Assembly: GCA_038501195.1 (NCBI GenBank) | Contig: JBBPUQ010000001.1 | Coordinates: forward strand, 2,170,001-2,234,000 | Direction of reading: 5' to 3' | DNA from: Nemania diffusa | Lineage: Eukaryota > Ascomycota > Sordariomycetes > Xylariales > Xylariaceae | Length of the DNA: 64,000 nucleotides | Shown here: positions 1 through 10,730 of the stretch, piece by piece | Numbering within the stretch: the first letter of the stretch is position 1 | How the letters are laid out: every line of letters starts with the position of its first letter | Made by a program: the position numbers and the translations under genes | Notes under the pieces: generated by a model | The model's database searches: none | The model's input: the letters and a program-made list of their open reading frames with translations, nothing else | What the model was told of the DNA's origin: nothing

Positions 1-1990
1 TTAAGAAGTGTGTAAAGATCCAGCTCGCCCATCTCCATAAGCTATCGCTCTTGATTAGCACTACCTTCGAGAGAAAGAACATTATGGGGCGGATACAACT
101 TACAAGACTTAATACTTTCTTTTCATCGTTCAATTCGTAGTCAAAAAGAGTAATCACCCGTTCGACTTTGGTAAGTTTCTTGAGAAGATCAATTTCTCCT
201 TTGTACCCCCTCACGGCATTTTCGTCGGCGTTCTCAATAGACACACGTTTTAGCGCAAACATGTGGCCGTTGTCAGCAACCACTCGGTAAACCTTGCCAC
301 TGCCACCTCGGCCTAAACAGTCTATGCGGGTGTAGCATTTCCCATTGATTTTCATGTAGTTCCGCCGCCTTGCTGCCTGGGACGTCGTAGCTGCGCCAGC
401 GGTGGTTGTAGCAGCGTCTAAGATGGACATTTTTGGTGGTGGTGGGGGGACTGCACGGCGCGGCGTATTATGGTTTAGAGAACTGAGTGCTTTTCGTTCT
501 GGAGAGGTATGGCGTGGCACATTTCTATCTATGTTGATAGGACGAACCACAGGCTTCGGGAAGTCTTTTTCTAGTAGTAGGCTTGCTGCCGGCTTCTCTC
601 TCTTGAAGGTTGGGGGAGCTTCATTTTCTTGGTCATGCCTGGAAGGTATATCTGCCCTTGGGGGTGGTATTCGATAGTGTGGGATAATAATCTCGTCCAG
701 ATCAGGAGATTTCTGACGCGACACTAACTCTTGCTCATTCTCCCCGCTGGGTGATGTTCGATACAGACCGGCTCTTGCTGAGGACTTGGAGCTAACAGGG
801 CTTCCAGAGGCGATGCGATCAGGGACATAATAAGAAGACGCGAGGTTGTCCACGGGCTCCATATCAATGAAATCATGGGCCTGGGGGCCTTCAGGATCCT
901 GGCTGGATGCAAGGAGCCGGCCTTCGTTCTCCGCATCTTCTTCGCTCTGTCGCCTACGTCCCCGGCGAGCTGGCCCACTAAGAAAGCTGCCGGGGATTTT
1001 GCCTACTCTCTTCACTCGTACTGCACTCTGAAGTGCTTGATTCTCGTCGTTCCGGGCTCGAGAACTATTGGACCCTGGCCGTGAAATGCTTCCCAGGTTT
1101 GCTTCTGGTTGGCTACGAGCAGCTGTCTGTGGCTCATCGGGTAGATCATCGTCAACCACGCGAGGGACCGAGTCTCCTCTCTTCGAAGATACTGCGGAGG
1201 AGCCGGTTGATCGACCCCGATTACTCGATGATCCCATCGATATCTTGACCACGCGGCCTTGTTGATTTGGTGTATTAATGTCCTTCTCTCTGATTTCGGA
1301 GATGTTTCCCTTCTCTCCAACACTGCCGTCCATACTTGGGGGTCGGGCCCTAGTCTGCGATGCTGATAACGATGTCGATGTGGATATTGATGTTGAAACA
1401 GATCTCCTCTTCGTAGGCTGGAACTGCGAGGCCGCAGAGACTGCTGAGCCCTGTGATGCAGTGCTCAATCGCACTACTCGCTTCCTAACAGGACTGGCCT
1501 CCTTACTCGCCTGGCTTTGCGCTGGAGAAGGCTGTCGAGCGGGCGGTTGCGCACTACTAGCACGAGTCTGTCGTTTCTCTTCGCCAATTGAGGCGGCTGC
1601 AGCACCGAGGACGCTGCGTCGTTTGACAGGCTTCTGCAGTTCGGGCTGGGAAACCGGCGACGAGGGCCGGTGGCTCTGAGCTCGGGTTCGGACACGGCTA
1701 TTTTCCTTCTCATTTTCTCCCCCGTCGCTTAGCAATGCTTTCGTGAGAGCGCTAAGCCCCATAGGCACAGGAAGCTCGTCATCTGAGCTGTCGCCTGGAG
1801 CCTGTGCGTGAGACTGAGACCGAGACTGAGACCGAAACGCGTAGGCGGCTGGCGCGGGATTCGATTCAACGCGACTGAGCTGTGACCTCGAAGTGTTCCT
1901 CCGTAGACCAGATCGCAGTGATGATCTCCTCGGCAGGCCGGTTGGCTGCCCGGGATCGGGACCAGCTGGGGTGGGCAATGTCGTAGCCAT
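1..1990 (-). CDS. mps1: Dual-specificity spindle-checkpoint kinase MPS1/TTK, 5' part (truncated by window edge)
   Basis: MPS1/TTK kinases phosphorylate kinetochore proteins and drive the spindle assembly checkpoint and spindle-pole duplication. Only the first about 640 residues are in the window; the rest of the catalytic domain lies beyond position 1. Exon 1 is 104-1990 (629 codons), an intron follows at 42-103 (GTAAGT...ATAG), and exon 2 starts at 41 with LMEMGELDLYTLL. Residues 1 to about 530 are Ser/Arg/Pro-rich and disordered, with basic patches. The stretch MSILDAATTTAGAA and then the glycine-rich loop LGRGGSGKVYRV and the lysine motif FALKRVS (about residue 578) mark the start of the kinase domain and are characteristic of fungal MPS1. 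The start is fixed by an in-frame TAA four codons upstream of the ... CCCCCATCG ATG context. Several plus-strand frames over the same DNA are antisense shadows. Confidence 0.93.
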   Translation of the reverse strand, partial: MATTLPTPAGPDPGQPTGLPRRSSLRSGLRRNTSRSQLSRVESNPAPAAYAFRSQSRSQSHAQAPGDSSDDELPVPMGLSALTKALLSDGGENEKENSRVRTRAQSHRPSSPVSQPELQKPVKRRSVLGAAAASIGEEKRQTRASSAQPPARQPSPAQSQASKEASPVRKRVVRLSTASQGSAVSAASQFQPTKRRSVSTSISTSTSLSASQTRARPPSMDGSVGEKGNISEIREKDINTPNQQGRVVKISMGSSSNRGRSTGSSAVSSKRGDSVPRVVDDDLPDEPQTAARSQPEANLGSISRPGSNSSRARNDENQALQSAVRVKRVGKIPGSFLSGPARRGRRRQSEEDAENEGRLLASSQDPEGPQAHDFIDMEPVDNLASSYYVPDRIASGSPVSSKSSARAGLYRTSPSGENEQELVSRQKSPDLDEIIIPHYRIPPPRADIPSRHDQENEAPPTFKREKPAASLLLEKDFPKPVVRPINIDRNVPRHTSPERKALSSLNHNTPRRAVPPPPPKMSILDAATTTAGAATTSQAARRRNYMKINGKCYTRIDCLGRGGSGKVYRVVADNGHMFALKRVSIENADENAVRGYKGEIDLLKKLTKVERVITLFDYELNDEKKVLSLVSCIRPIMFFLSKVVLIKSDSLWRWASWIFTHFL

Positions 1991-2968
1991 CGATGGGGGC
2001 CGTGTTGTTTATTTTACGGAGCGTATTCTGTATATGCAGCGTTCGATAGCGAGCAATCTGTTCTAGCGTGTCGAATTGGCGATTCCGAGGGCAATTGTAT
2101 GGATTTAGACAATATTTACGTGTCGGAGTGGCCCATAGTCCCCAAAAAGAAAGTTGTAGGGTAAATACCGAGATTAGCAACGATTCAGGGCGCAAGGTGA
2201 AAATGCAATGTTTTGTCGTGGTGTGTACACATGGAGCCGTGGTTATATCCCCACATTATGTTGATTGGCGCATTTCCTAGTCATTATGCGCTGACCAGGC
2301 AACGGGCATAAGGTGGCCCCACTGTAGACTTGAATCAGCCAACCATTCCAGCATATTCAAAGATAGACCCACCCAAGGCTAATTTTATCATCCTTCAATC
2401 ATGCAGCTCTAAGTGATTGATTACCCACTAGAAGTAGTTTCGTTGAAATACCTACCCTACATACCTACCTGCTACTAGTAGCTAGGTAGTTAAGGAGAAC
2501 CATTTTGAGTGAAGTTTCATTTGGTAGGTAGCTATGTTACCTATACGCAGAGTAAGTATGCGTGTTACGCTAGATGTCCTCTAACTCTCAACTTATTTAT
2601 TACCTATCTTTCACAGTCGATTTCGAGGGCTGCAGATGTCAGCAAGGAACCCTGCCTACACTATAGCTCTTACCTTAGCTCCTACTACTTAGGTAGGTAG
2701 TTACAACAGCACAATCACTATACACACAATGACTTATTACGAATCTTAGGGCTTCGGTTACGATAATGAAATTTGGAGAAGCAGGACCGGATATATTTGC
2801 CTTTACAGAATACCGACTCTAGTTGTCTCGCCTGACTCTGGAGTCCCTGAGAATGATCAAATGCAAACCCGTCCACGCCAGATGCCATGCACGACCATCG
2901 TAGCCCATTTTTGTGCCAGTTCCCCAATATCATGTAACGTCGTTGCCATAGTAGGTGATGCGAGACGC
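1991..2968. other. Intergenic spacer MPS1 - P2
   Basis: It contains the 5' flank of the kinase gene and the 3' flank of the P2 gene. It is rich in TAGGTAGGTA-type words (about 2450-2530 and 2688-2702). I see no coding signal. Confidence 0.6.
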
Positions 2969-3417
2969 TTAGTCGAAGAGACCGAAGCCCATGTCGTCGT
3001 CGGACTCCTCCTTCTCTGCCACGGGTGTTAGTGTATCTACAATGTGATGGCGTGGGCAATGTGAGCATACCCTCTTCCTTCTCCTCTACCTTCTCTTCGG
3101 CGGCAGCAGCACCGGCAGCGGCAGCGCCACCGGCGGCACCACCGCCACCACCACCACCGCTGGGGACGGAGGCAAGCTTGGTAGAGCCCTCGGCGATCAG
3201 CTACATAACCCTTGTTAGTCATCAATTCCTATAGCTCAGATCAACGACATAGGCGCACCTCGTTGATGTCCTTGCCCTTAAGCTCGGAGATCAGGGTATC
3301 CAGGCGGTCCTCGTCAGCTTCGATACCGACGGAGTCGAGAACCTTCTTGATATCAGAGGCAGAGGGCGAGGTGTTGCCACCGAGGCCGAGGAGGAGGTAA
3401 GCTGCGAGGTGCTTCAT
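2969..3417 (-). CDS. 60S acidic ribosomal stalk protein P2
   Basis: P1/P2 proteins form the lateral stalk of the large ribosomal subunit and recruit translational GTPases. The 111-residue protein is assembled from three exons: 3259-3417, 3071-3200 and 2969-3015, with introns 3201-3258 and 3016-3070. It starts [15 protein letters not shown], has the N-terminal helical dimerisation domain (residues 1 to about 65), an Ala/Gly-rich hinge with eight consecutive glycines, an acidic Glu/Lys stretch, and the invariant stalk tail [12 protein letters not shown] that binds elongation factors. Length matches the family (105-115 aa). The Met-Lys start with the YLLLGLGGN signature indicates P2 rather than P1. 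Confidence 0.96.
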
Positions 3418-4383
3418 TTTCGTAGTTGGTACTATTTCTCCCAGATATTTGGTTAGATTGACGCGATCTCGAGAATCGTAGACTGGTTTAACGGCCGATC
3501 TGGCTAAGAGTTGCTGGCGGTTGAAGAGTTGCGTCTACTTACAGTAGATGGGAGATGTAAGAACACGAGAAATCAATCGATTTAACCGCGGGATTGGGCG
3601 GAGACTGAGCCTTCGAGTTCTGAGAGGATGTTCGGTGTGACGAGGTTGAAGGTGGGATGGGGGAATTTGCGATCAGAAAAGCCACCATAAAAATGTTCCC
3701 ACCAGTGATCTTTTTTACGCAGGCACATAACTCGTGGGTTGGTTGTGGGGTAGATATGCAACTAGCCCATATCCTGATCACCTGATTAGGGTCAGCGGAG
3801 CAGACTAACAGCACTTATGAAGCTACTGAAGCTGCGATAAGACAGTCAATGTTCAAGAGGTGGATACCCATGTAAGTACCTAGGTACCTACGGTGGCAGA
3901 CTTGTGGCAGACTTTGTGGCAGACCTGTGGCTTGCACCGGTGTGGCAGCAAATTACGGAATGCCCAATGACGTCGCATTTCCTCAGCCACAGCTGGCGCT
4001 AGCAGCCGAGAAGCCCAGTGAATAGCACGAGACCTCTTATCTGATTATGAGGTTTCCTGGCGCAACCTGAACTTTTCGATCATCTTCTTTGTTACCTTTG
4101 GGCTCGTGCACCACCCTCCGCATTCGTCCCTCGACCGTTTCTCGGAGCCCAGTGGCTAGTTATTTGATGAGTGTTGGGGCCCCCTTACATTTATTTCTAC
4201 ACTCCTTGCTTGTCCGACGCTGCACCAGCTCCCTATAAGAAGCGAGGAGTCACAACAAACACAGCAGACACAGCCCACCGACCCATGACTCCTCAGGTCC
4301 ACGATCACCTTTGACGGACGGCCATCGGCTTTGCTCACGAACGAACACTCCCGTTTTGGCCCATCTGAATCGGACTTGCCAAT
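3418..4383. promoter_or_regulatory. Divergent promoter region P2 / SPT2
   Basis: 966 bp lie between two head-to-head housekeeping genes. It includes the palindrome-rich word GTACCTAGGTACCTAC at 3876-3891 and a thrice-repeated GTGGCAGAC(T/C) motif at about 3893-3927. No ORF here is convincing. Confidence 0.45.
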
Positions 4384-5768
4384 ATGCCGGTGCGTGTGAA
4401 TCTATGATTTGACTACGTATCTTGTTGTATTGAGATTTTCTCGCAGGCGACCCCGTGCTAACCCAACTGTGACAACAGATCGGTGACCTCCTCGCAGAGA
4501 TATCCGGCGGGCAACCGTCATCTGGCCCATCTCCCAAAGCGCCCGCATCATCGTTAGGGACTAAACGAAAGGCAGAAAATGGCTCGGATGGCGCAACATC
4601 GACAAAACTGACCAAAGCCAGACAGCCTGACGGATCTTACTCAACTAGTAAGGTTACCCGTGATGGAGAGGGTCGAGTTGTAGAGCGGTCATACTCAGTG
4701 TCGCGACCAGTGAAAGCTGCTGGCTCAGGCCAGGCCACCTCGATAAATTCCTCCACTCTTCCTCACCGCACCAGTTCAGTTTCGACAAATGGACGCCACG
4801 AGCCACCTACGCCTTCCGGCCAACGCATGGCCTCTGCGTCGAACGGCAAGTCACCTGCTACTTCCTCCAGCGCTGTACAACCGAAACGCCCTTCGGAAGC
4901 ATCCAGTCGTCTTAAGTTAAGCCAATCTGCGTCAGCTACTACAAAGGTAGCCCCCTCGAGATCTTCCCGACCCTCACCTACGGCTTCGAACATGGCAGAA
5001 TCATCGCGAGCGCCCCCTAAAAAGGGCTCATTCAAAGAAATAATGGCACGTGGGGCAAAGGCTCAAGAAGTTATGGGGAAAGTTGGCATGATTCAACACA
5101 AATCTACCGATAAAGGCATGGTTAAGAAAGAACGTGAGGTGTCTAAGCTAGAGCAGAGACCTAGCACCAGCCTAGGTTCCAAAGGGAAGACGGGGACGTC
5201 ATATACCGGAACTGGTCGGTCTTCCACTTTGGGGCGTGATAATGGGCCTACTGGGGGATCAACACGTACTACGTCAAGAAACGGTCCTGCCAAAGATGCA
5301 AAGACAGGTGGTAAGCCGAAATCTGCATCTACGGCAAATGACGCTGCTGAAAAGAAGGTCAAAAAATCTGCGACCGCAACGACTGGTTATGCGGGAACCG
5401 CACGGCCTCGTCCCGGAGCCATGGCAAATAAGGGTGCATCTTCTAGAGCTGATCAGCGACCTAAACACGGTGGACTTCTTGAACCCCCACGAATGGGTCG
5501 CCGGAGTAAATATGAAGAGGAATACGACGATGATTTGGATGACTTCATCGATTACGACGATGAGGAAGAAGAACAAGATGGTGGTCCTCGATACTATGAC
5601 TCCGAAGGTTCGAGTGATATGGAAGCTGGCATGACGGATATCGACACGGAGGAGAGGAGAGCCGAGCTATATGCTCGTGAAGAAGACCGGCGTGAACATG
5701 CCTTGGAAGAGAAATTGAAACGGGAGAAAGAGGAGCGGAAACGACAATGGGCGCAAGGTGGACGCTAG
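4384..5768 (+). CDS. spt2: SPT2 family chromatin protein
   Basis: SPT2 is an HMG-like histone H3-H4 chaperone/DNA-binding protein involved in transcription elongation and nucleosome reassembly. Exon 1 is only two codons (ATG CCG, 4384-4389). It is followed by a GTGCGT...CAACAG intron (4390-4478, with CTAAC branch) and exon 2 at 4479-5768, giving 431 aa beginning MPIGDLLAEISGG. The first 250 residues are Ser/Thr/Lys-rich and disordered. The C-terminal about 90 residues carry the conserved SPT2 region: MGRRSKYEEEYDDDLDDFI, an acidic run, and the charged helix ending in EEKLKREKEERKRQWAQ. The mini first exon is assigned because it creates the conserved N-terminus MPIGDLL and sits in a good context. 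The ORF could otherwise be read only from a GTG. Confidence 0.92.
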
Positions 5769-8004
5769 CACACGACTCACGAACATCCATTTTCTGGTGT
5801 ACGGCGATGAGGGAGCACCACAACGAATTTCATCATCCGCATCGCTTCCTTCCTCTGATAGAGCGCTAACTGCATGGAACCGGGCGTTTAGGAGAGTCTC
5901 TAACGGGCAACCATTGTACTTGGCTGGGTTAAAGAGTACTTGATTTGATCATGTTTTACAGGGCGTTCGCGGATACATGGTCAGCGGACTGAGCATTTTA
6001 TCACGCCGTACGCGGTGTTTCTTTCGTCATAAAAGATCGGCGTTCTGTACATTGCACGATCTGTCTCGCCGATTGGTTTGCCTTACGGGAGGATAATCTA
6101 CAGATATGGATCTGCCTACTAAGCCAGCATCTATCTCTAGCATTGGAACTCCATTTTATTTTTATTTAGTCCGTCATGTTCTGTCTGTCGGTTGTCAAGA
6201 GTAGGGATATATGCCAGTTGTTTATCTCATCGTTGCCTTTCACCTCCGTCGCATGTCTATCATAATACCATCTCGTACTCTCCCCTCGTGTACGAGCAGG
6301 GGGATTGGCGTTTACTGACTTACTATCCTTCTAAATGCCGCCTCGGCTGGGTAACTTAGGTTGCCTAGCCGAGGCGGCATTTCGTTTTAAAGGATAGCCC
6401 TGGGTTGCTTCTCTCAGGCACAAAGTAAAAGTACAGTGCAGAGTTAATTAAATATCTTAAATAAGTAATCCAGCAACGATGATCACATACTTTGAATAAT
6501 AAGCTATGCTAGCTAGTTATATTGGTTGGACTACTATACACTTTAACTAGTGTCCTTGCTAGGAATACGGAATTTCTAGATACCATCTTCAAGCTTCACA
6601 GTCTAGCAGTATTTTGACTCTGTCCAATCCTGTTAGGGCTATCGTGTCTCTTTTCATTCAAATGTCGTGCTATCGTCTCTCTTGTTGCCATCGTTCGTTC
6701 TTCATCGTGGTTATACCTCTTCTCCGCTTAGACTCCTTATACTCACTCTGTAAAATCACTTAAAATCTATAGGAGCCTGAACAAGTGCTAACGTGACCTC
6801 CCGCCATCCATCTCGGAAAACTCATACATATGACGGTGTATTCATTACACTCAACGGCGGGGGGGGGTTTTTTTTTTCGCGGCTTGGCACTCGTAATCAG
6901 AGGTTTCTATTCTGCGTCGTTGAGGAGAGATGGCTGTTCTACCAGCATCCGCACTGGCAAGTAATATGACGCAGTCTTAGGCATCGAACGTTATATCGAA
7001 AATATTTTGATAACTACTAACTCTATCGGAGCAAAGTGAGTTGGAAAACCCTAAGTGAGGGCATAGTCTCGTATACTAGCCAGTGAGGTGGTCGTGGCTA
7101 CTGCAAGAAGAGCGTACTTAGCAGAATCAAAAGCGAGATCGATGCTGCTGATATCTGTGAAGGCCCCTTATATTACAATTTCGAAAGGGTCAATTACACC
7201 GGATGGACATGATGCCCGGAAGTGAACTTTTTGCTTTGGATGCTTAGTTGTTGTTGAGGATATAAAAATGCAAGGGTCTAGAAGTCGTCTTTAGTGCAGA
7301 TTGGATTGGAACCTATGCGTTCATACCTTCATATATTCATACGAAGGCGGGGAGATCTCAGGTAACTCTAGCTGGTTGAAGCTGCTTATATAACACATCG
7401 CCGATTCGCTTACTAACAACATGCCTTTGATACTGGACTTATTTGATGTGATAGGATTGCAAGCTCCCCTCTCCTCCCCCCAACTCGCAGGTGTTGTACA
7501 TGATGGGATGAACTGCCTATGTATATACTTAGTCTAGCATTAGTAGTCGCCATGCCTGCCCATGTCAATGAGATGCGGTCCAATATAATATCATTAGTGC
7601 TCTGTCCCTTAACACAGATACCGGGGTATTTCAAACTAGCTATGGTATTCTATACATAGAAGTTGGTAGCAACAAGCAGAGTGTATATTGACCCAGGCTA
7701 AGTGTGTAGTAGGTTACATTCTGTAAGACAGTGTAGAAGCAGCTTATCAAGTATACATCTGTGTAGACATAAATAGTCATCATTCATATAATCACCACGT
7801 ATGTAGCTAGACCTTGCTGATTTTTTCCTTGCACCCAACTCCACTGCATGCGATGCACTGCAAAGTCAAATATGGAGAGCTAGTATAAATAGAATACCTA
7901 CTCTGCAATAGCCCACTGTAGATTAACTAGAAAAGGAATTTGCTAGCTAAAAAAAGACGAGTGCAGGGACAGATTAGGACCGGTAGCTAATAAGCCAGAA
8001 TGTC
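5769..8004. other. Long intergenic spacer SPT2 - PARP
   Basis: 2.2 kb lie between the convergent SPT2 and PARP genes. It contains a strong hairpin (6323-6397, listed separately), a G9T10 homopolymer junction at 6859-6877, and otherwise AT-leaning unique sequence with no supported gene. Confidence 0.6.
6323..6397. repeat. 75-bp perfect-arm inverted repeat (hairpin)
   Basis: The arms AAATGCCGCCTCGGCT (6333-6348) and AGCCGAGGCGGCATTT (6367-6382) are exact reverse complements. Outer arms CTATCCTT (6323-6330) and AAGGATAG (6390-6397) are also exact, with a few unpaired bases between. The loop region GGGTAACTTAGGTTGCC can pair further with mismatches. It lies about 550 bp downstream of the SPT2 stop. 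It could be a small foldback element, an RNA stem-loop or a transcript end structure; the sequence does not decide. Confidence 0.8.
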
Positions 8005-10730
8005 CTACATTCTGACTCGTAAAAGATATCGAAGTCGAACTTGAGAGACATCATAACATATGTACTCGTTATATTGAAGGTATGCGTTCGGAATTCCCGC
8101 AGGGCCTGGCTTAACAGTTGTGTCGGGCACTGTATTGTTTTAGGTCAGCGACGTGTGCAAATGATCTTAAGGATAGTGTTATATAGTAGCACATAGACAA
8201 GGCAAAGCGCATCCGTCTCTGGTCGAAGGGTAGGGGACTAGTAAAATAGCAAACTGCCGTGGTCTTAAAACTCTCTAGTATCGCCAATACATCGGCATGA
8301 TAGGATTCGAAAGAAAAAAACATAGTTTGCTTACTTTTGACGCCCTTTAGGGAAGGATGGACACATCCCGCATCTTTCCATTTAGAAGGTCCAGTGATAC
8401 CTTGACCCCATGTCGACAGCATGCCGTTTTCTTTGGCAGTTTCTCCAGCATCATAGGAGGCATTTGTCAAAGTTTGGAGGGGATCGCCTAACTCGGCCTC
8501 GCATAGAAGCAAAAGCGCGTGTCCGTTGGAAATATATGAGCAGCAGTAGTTGGCAGACTGTTTAGCTTGTTTGTTAGCATCTCGGCTTTCAAGGATTTGA
8601 AATTTCTTGCCTTTGAGGACATGTCCGCCAAGTAGATTCCCTTTCCAAACATCTATAGGGGGTTAGCACATGTATTTAGGCGATACCTAGCTGGCATGAA
8701 AACTGAGGATATATTATGACTAGGGGTCGCTCATTGTCAACGACAGGGCGAATAATTGTACGTACTATTCAAGAATTAGTATCAACCATAATGAAGAAGT
8801 CGTAAATGATTATATTTTAGAAAATAATTATATGCGTACCATAGCCTGAAACGGGAGCTTCCGGCGGCGCAATCCGAAGCCCTTGACTTAAGATACCGCC
8901 GAAATTAGTACAGCGTGAGCCATGCCATAGGAGACGTCGATCCCGAGGGGCTTTGTGGGATGCATCAAATCGGCCGAACTCGCCATCCCGCTCGATTCTA
9001 AATATTTGTGCTATCTGGTAGTTGGCATTATGAGTTGACCCTCGTGTGTCCATTAAGTAGTTTTTTAACTGAAGAAACTCTTCGGTAGTGCTGTCTAATG
9101 GTGTCACTAGCTGAAGTGTTAGCAATAAGGAGGCCCATGATCTATAGTAGCTTTCCTTGTAGAGTCTGAGCTAGACTTACTCTCGTTCAAGCAAAGCCCT
9201 CGGAATTGACGATCAAGAGCGTTGATCTCTTCTTTCTTGTCAGCTTTCATCAATAGGGCTGCATCCTTCATGTCTCCTAAACTCTCAAGAAGTTCTATTT
9301 CTTTTTTGAGCATTGGCTGGGTCTGAATGACTGGTGGGCGGTTACGACCAAAGGCATGAGGGATGATAGTGAAGAAAAGGTTCGATAGGTCCTCGGTTGC
9401 TTGGGCGAAGCTAGTTCCATACTCCGAAGCCGCTAGAGCTGGGTCATCTAATAGAGCTGACAGATTTTTGAGCGCCTGGAAACCCCGTGAAATAGTTGCT
9501 TTGCTGAGTTTGCCAAGAGGAAGCTTCGCTGAATCGTAATTGAGGTCTGACATGGCGTTCGAAAAGTACTCCTGATTGAAAATAAGCTGCATCAATGCCT
9601 GGATAGGCTTCGCTAACTTCGACTCTGGCTCATCCTCTGCCTTGACTTCTGTCTTGACCTCATTCACACCATCCTCTTCGCTTTCGGAGTCAGGTTCGTA
9701 GGACTTTTCAATAAAGGCGTATTTGCCGCTCTTTGGTTCATTCCCTCGATTGTCCCACGACAAGCCTGACTTGGATTTAAATTTGTCGTTAAATTGTTTC
9801 AGGGCATCCTGCAAGGAGCCATTACCGACAGTTTTAGATTGGCCGTACTCGCCCACACGGCCCCATCGTGTCCAAGTACGGTAATCGCCGGTAACAGTCC
9901 GCAGAAGCTGATAACGCATGTCAATAAGGTGGCGAATGCAGTAGATAGATGGGGATAAAGTTGTGGCATAGCTGTTGTAGTTGACAGTATGTAAGGGTCA
10001 ACATTGACAAGTGGCTTGGGTTGCGTGGCTGAAATAAAGAGGATGTGTAGGAGATGCGACGGCGACGCAAACTTACTTGAATGCGATAAAATTTGTTGTT
10101 GTTACGACCTGCATTGGTCTGGTTGAGTGACGCATCGTAAATGATGCCGCCATCATCAATATAAACTTCATAATTGATTAATTCGCGCTGTGCACCCTCA
10201 TCCACGGGGATTTTGACGTCAAGCGACTTGGCGATCTGACCCTCGGCAATGAGAGGCTCTCGCTCCTTGGGCTCGTCCTCGTCAGCCTTGCCCTTCTTCT
10301 TAGGCTGTGGCGATCGGTTGCCATCAACATCATCCTGAGCTGCTTGGGATGCCGGTCGCTTGCGAGTGCCATTTGCTTTGGTAGAGTCGTTACTTGTGCC
10401 TTGGGCTTGTGAGACAAAGCTATATGTATCTGCGTTTAGGAGGGTATTTTGGTCAAGGCAGTCTTCAAGCCATTGGAAGGTGAGAATCGGAATGCCTTTT
10501 CCCTGGGCGGACTTGACTTTGGCTGATGGCTTATGGTAATCAGCCTCAGTCGTGACAAGGTGAGTGGTAGAAGCCGAGACAGATTTAGCCAGTGTACCAC
10601 CTAAGGGGGTGATGAAATCTGTCTCAATGGAAGCCTGAGTACGACTAGGAATAGAGCCGCTAATAGCTATGGCAAACCCTGCGAACGGGGGAGTGGCTGG
10701 GGCAGCAGCCTTTTTCTTTCTCGAAGACAT
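8005..10730 (-). CDS. Poly(ADP-ribose) polymerase (BRCT-WGR-PARP)
   Basis: PARPs transfer ADP-ribose from NAD+ to proteins at DNA breaks; fungal PrpA/NPO homologues act in DNA repair and ageing. Predicted exons: 10077-10730, 9181-9907, 8841-9106, 8611-8652, 8335-8557 and 8005-8129 (about 678 aa). Residues about 15-100 form a BRCT domain (FAGFAIAISGSIPS ... FQWLEDCLD). A WGR domain follows (NNNKFYRIQ | LLRTVTGDYRTWTRWGRVGE), then the helical regulatory domain and the catalytic domain. The H-Y-E triad is visible: His in LLWHGSR, Tyr in GIYLADMSSKSANYC and Glu in YNEYICYD near the C-terminus. Intron 8558-8610 has a GC donor. The junction at 8840/8653 needs a GG donor or else leaves one extra base (see findings), so the gene may be misspliced, erroneous in sequence or damaged there. 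Confidence 0.9.

Noticed and set aside
1278..1679. Plus-strand open frame of 133 codons
   Set aside because: Antisense to the continuous MPS1 exon, which has matching family sequence at its 3' end.
1866..2195. Minus-strand 109-codon ORF with signal-like start
   Set aside because: It overlaps the MPS1 start in a different frame; the MPS1 frame is supported by the joined kinase sequence.
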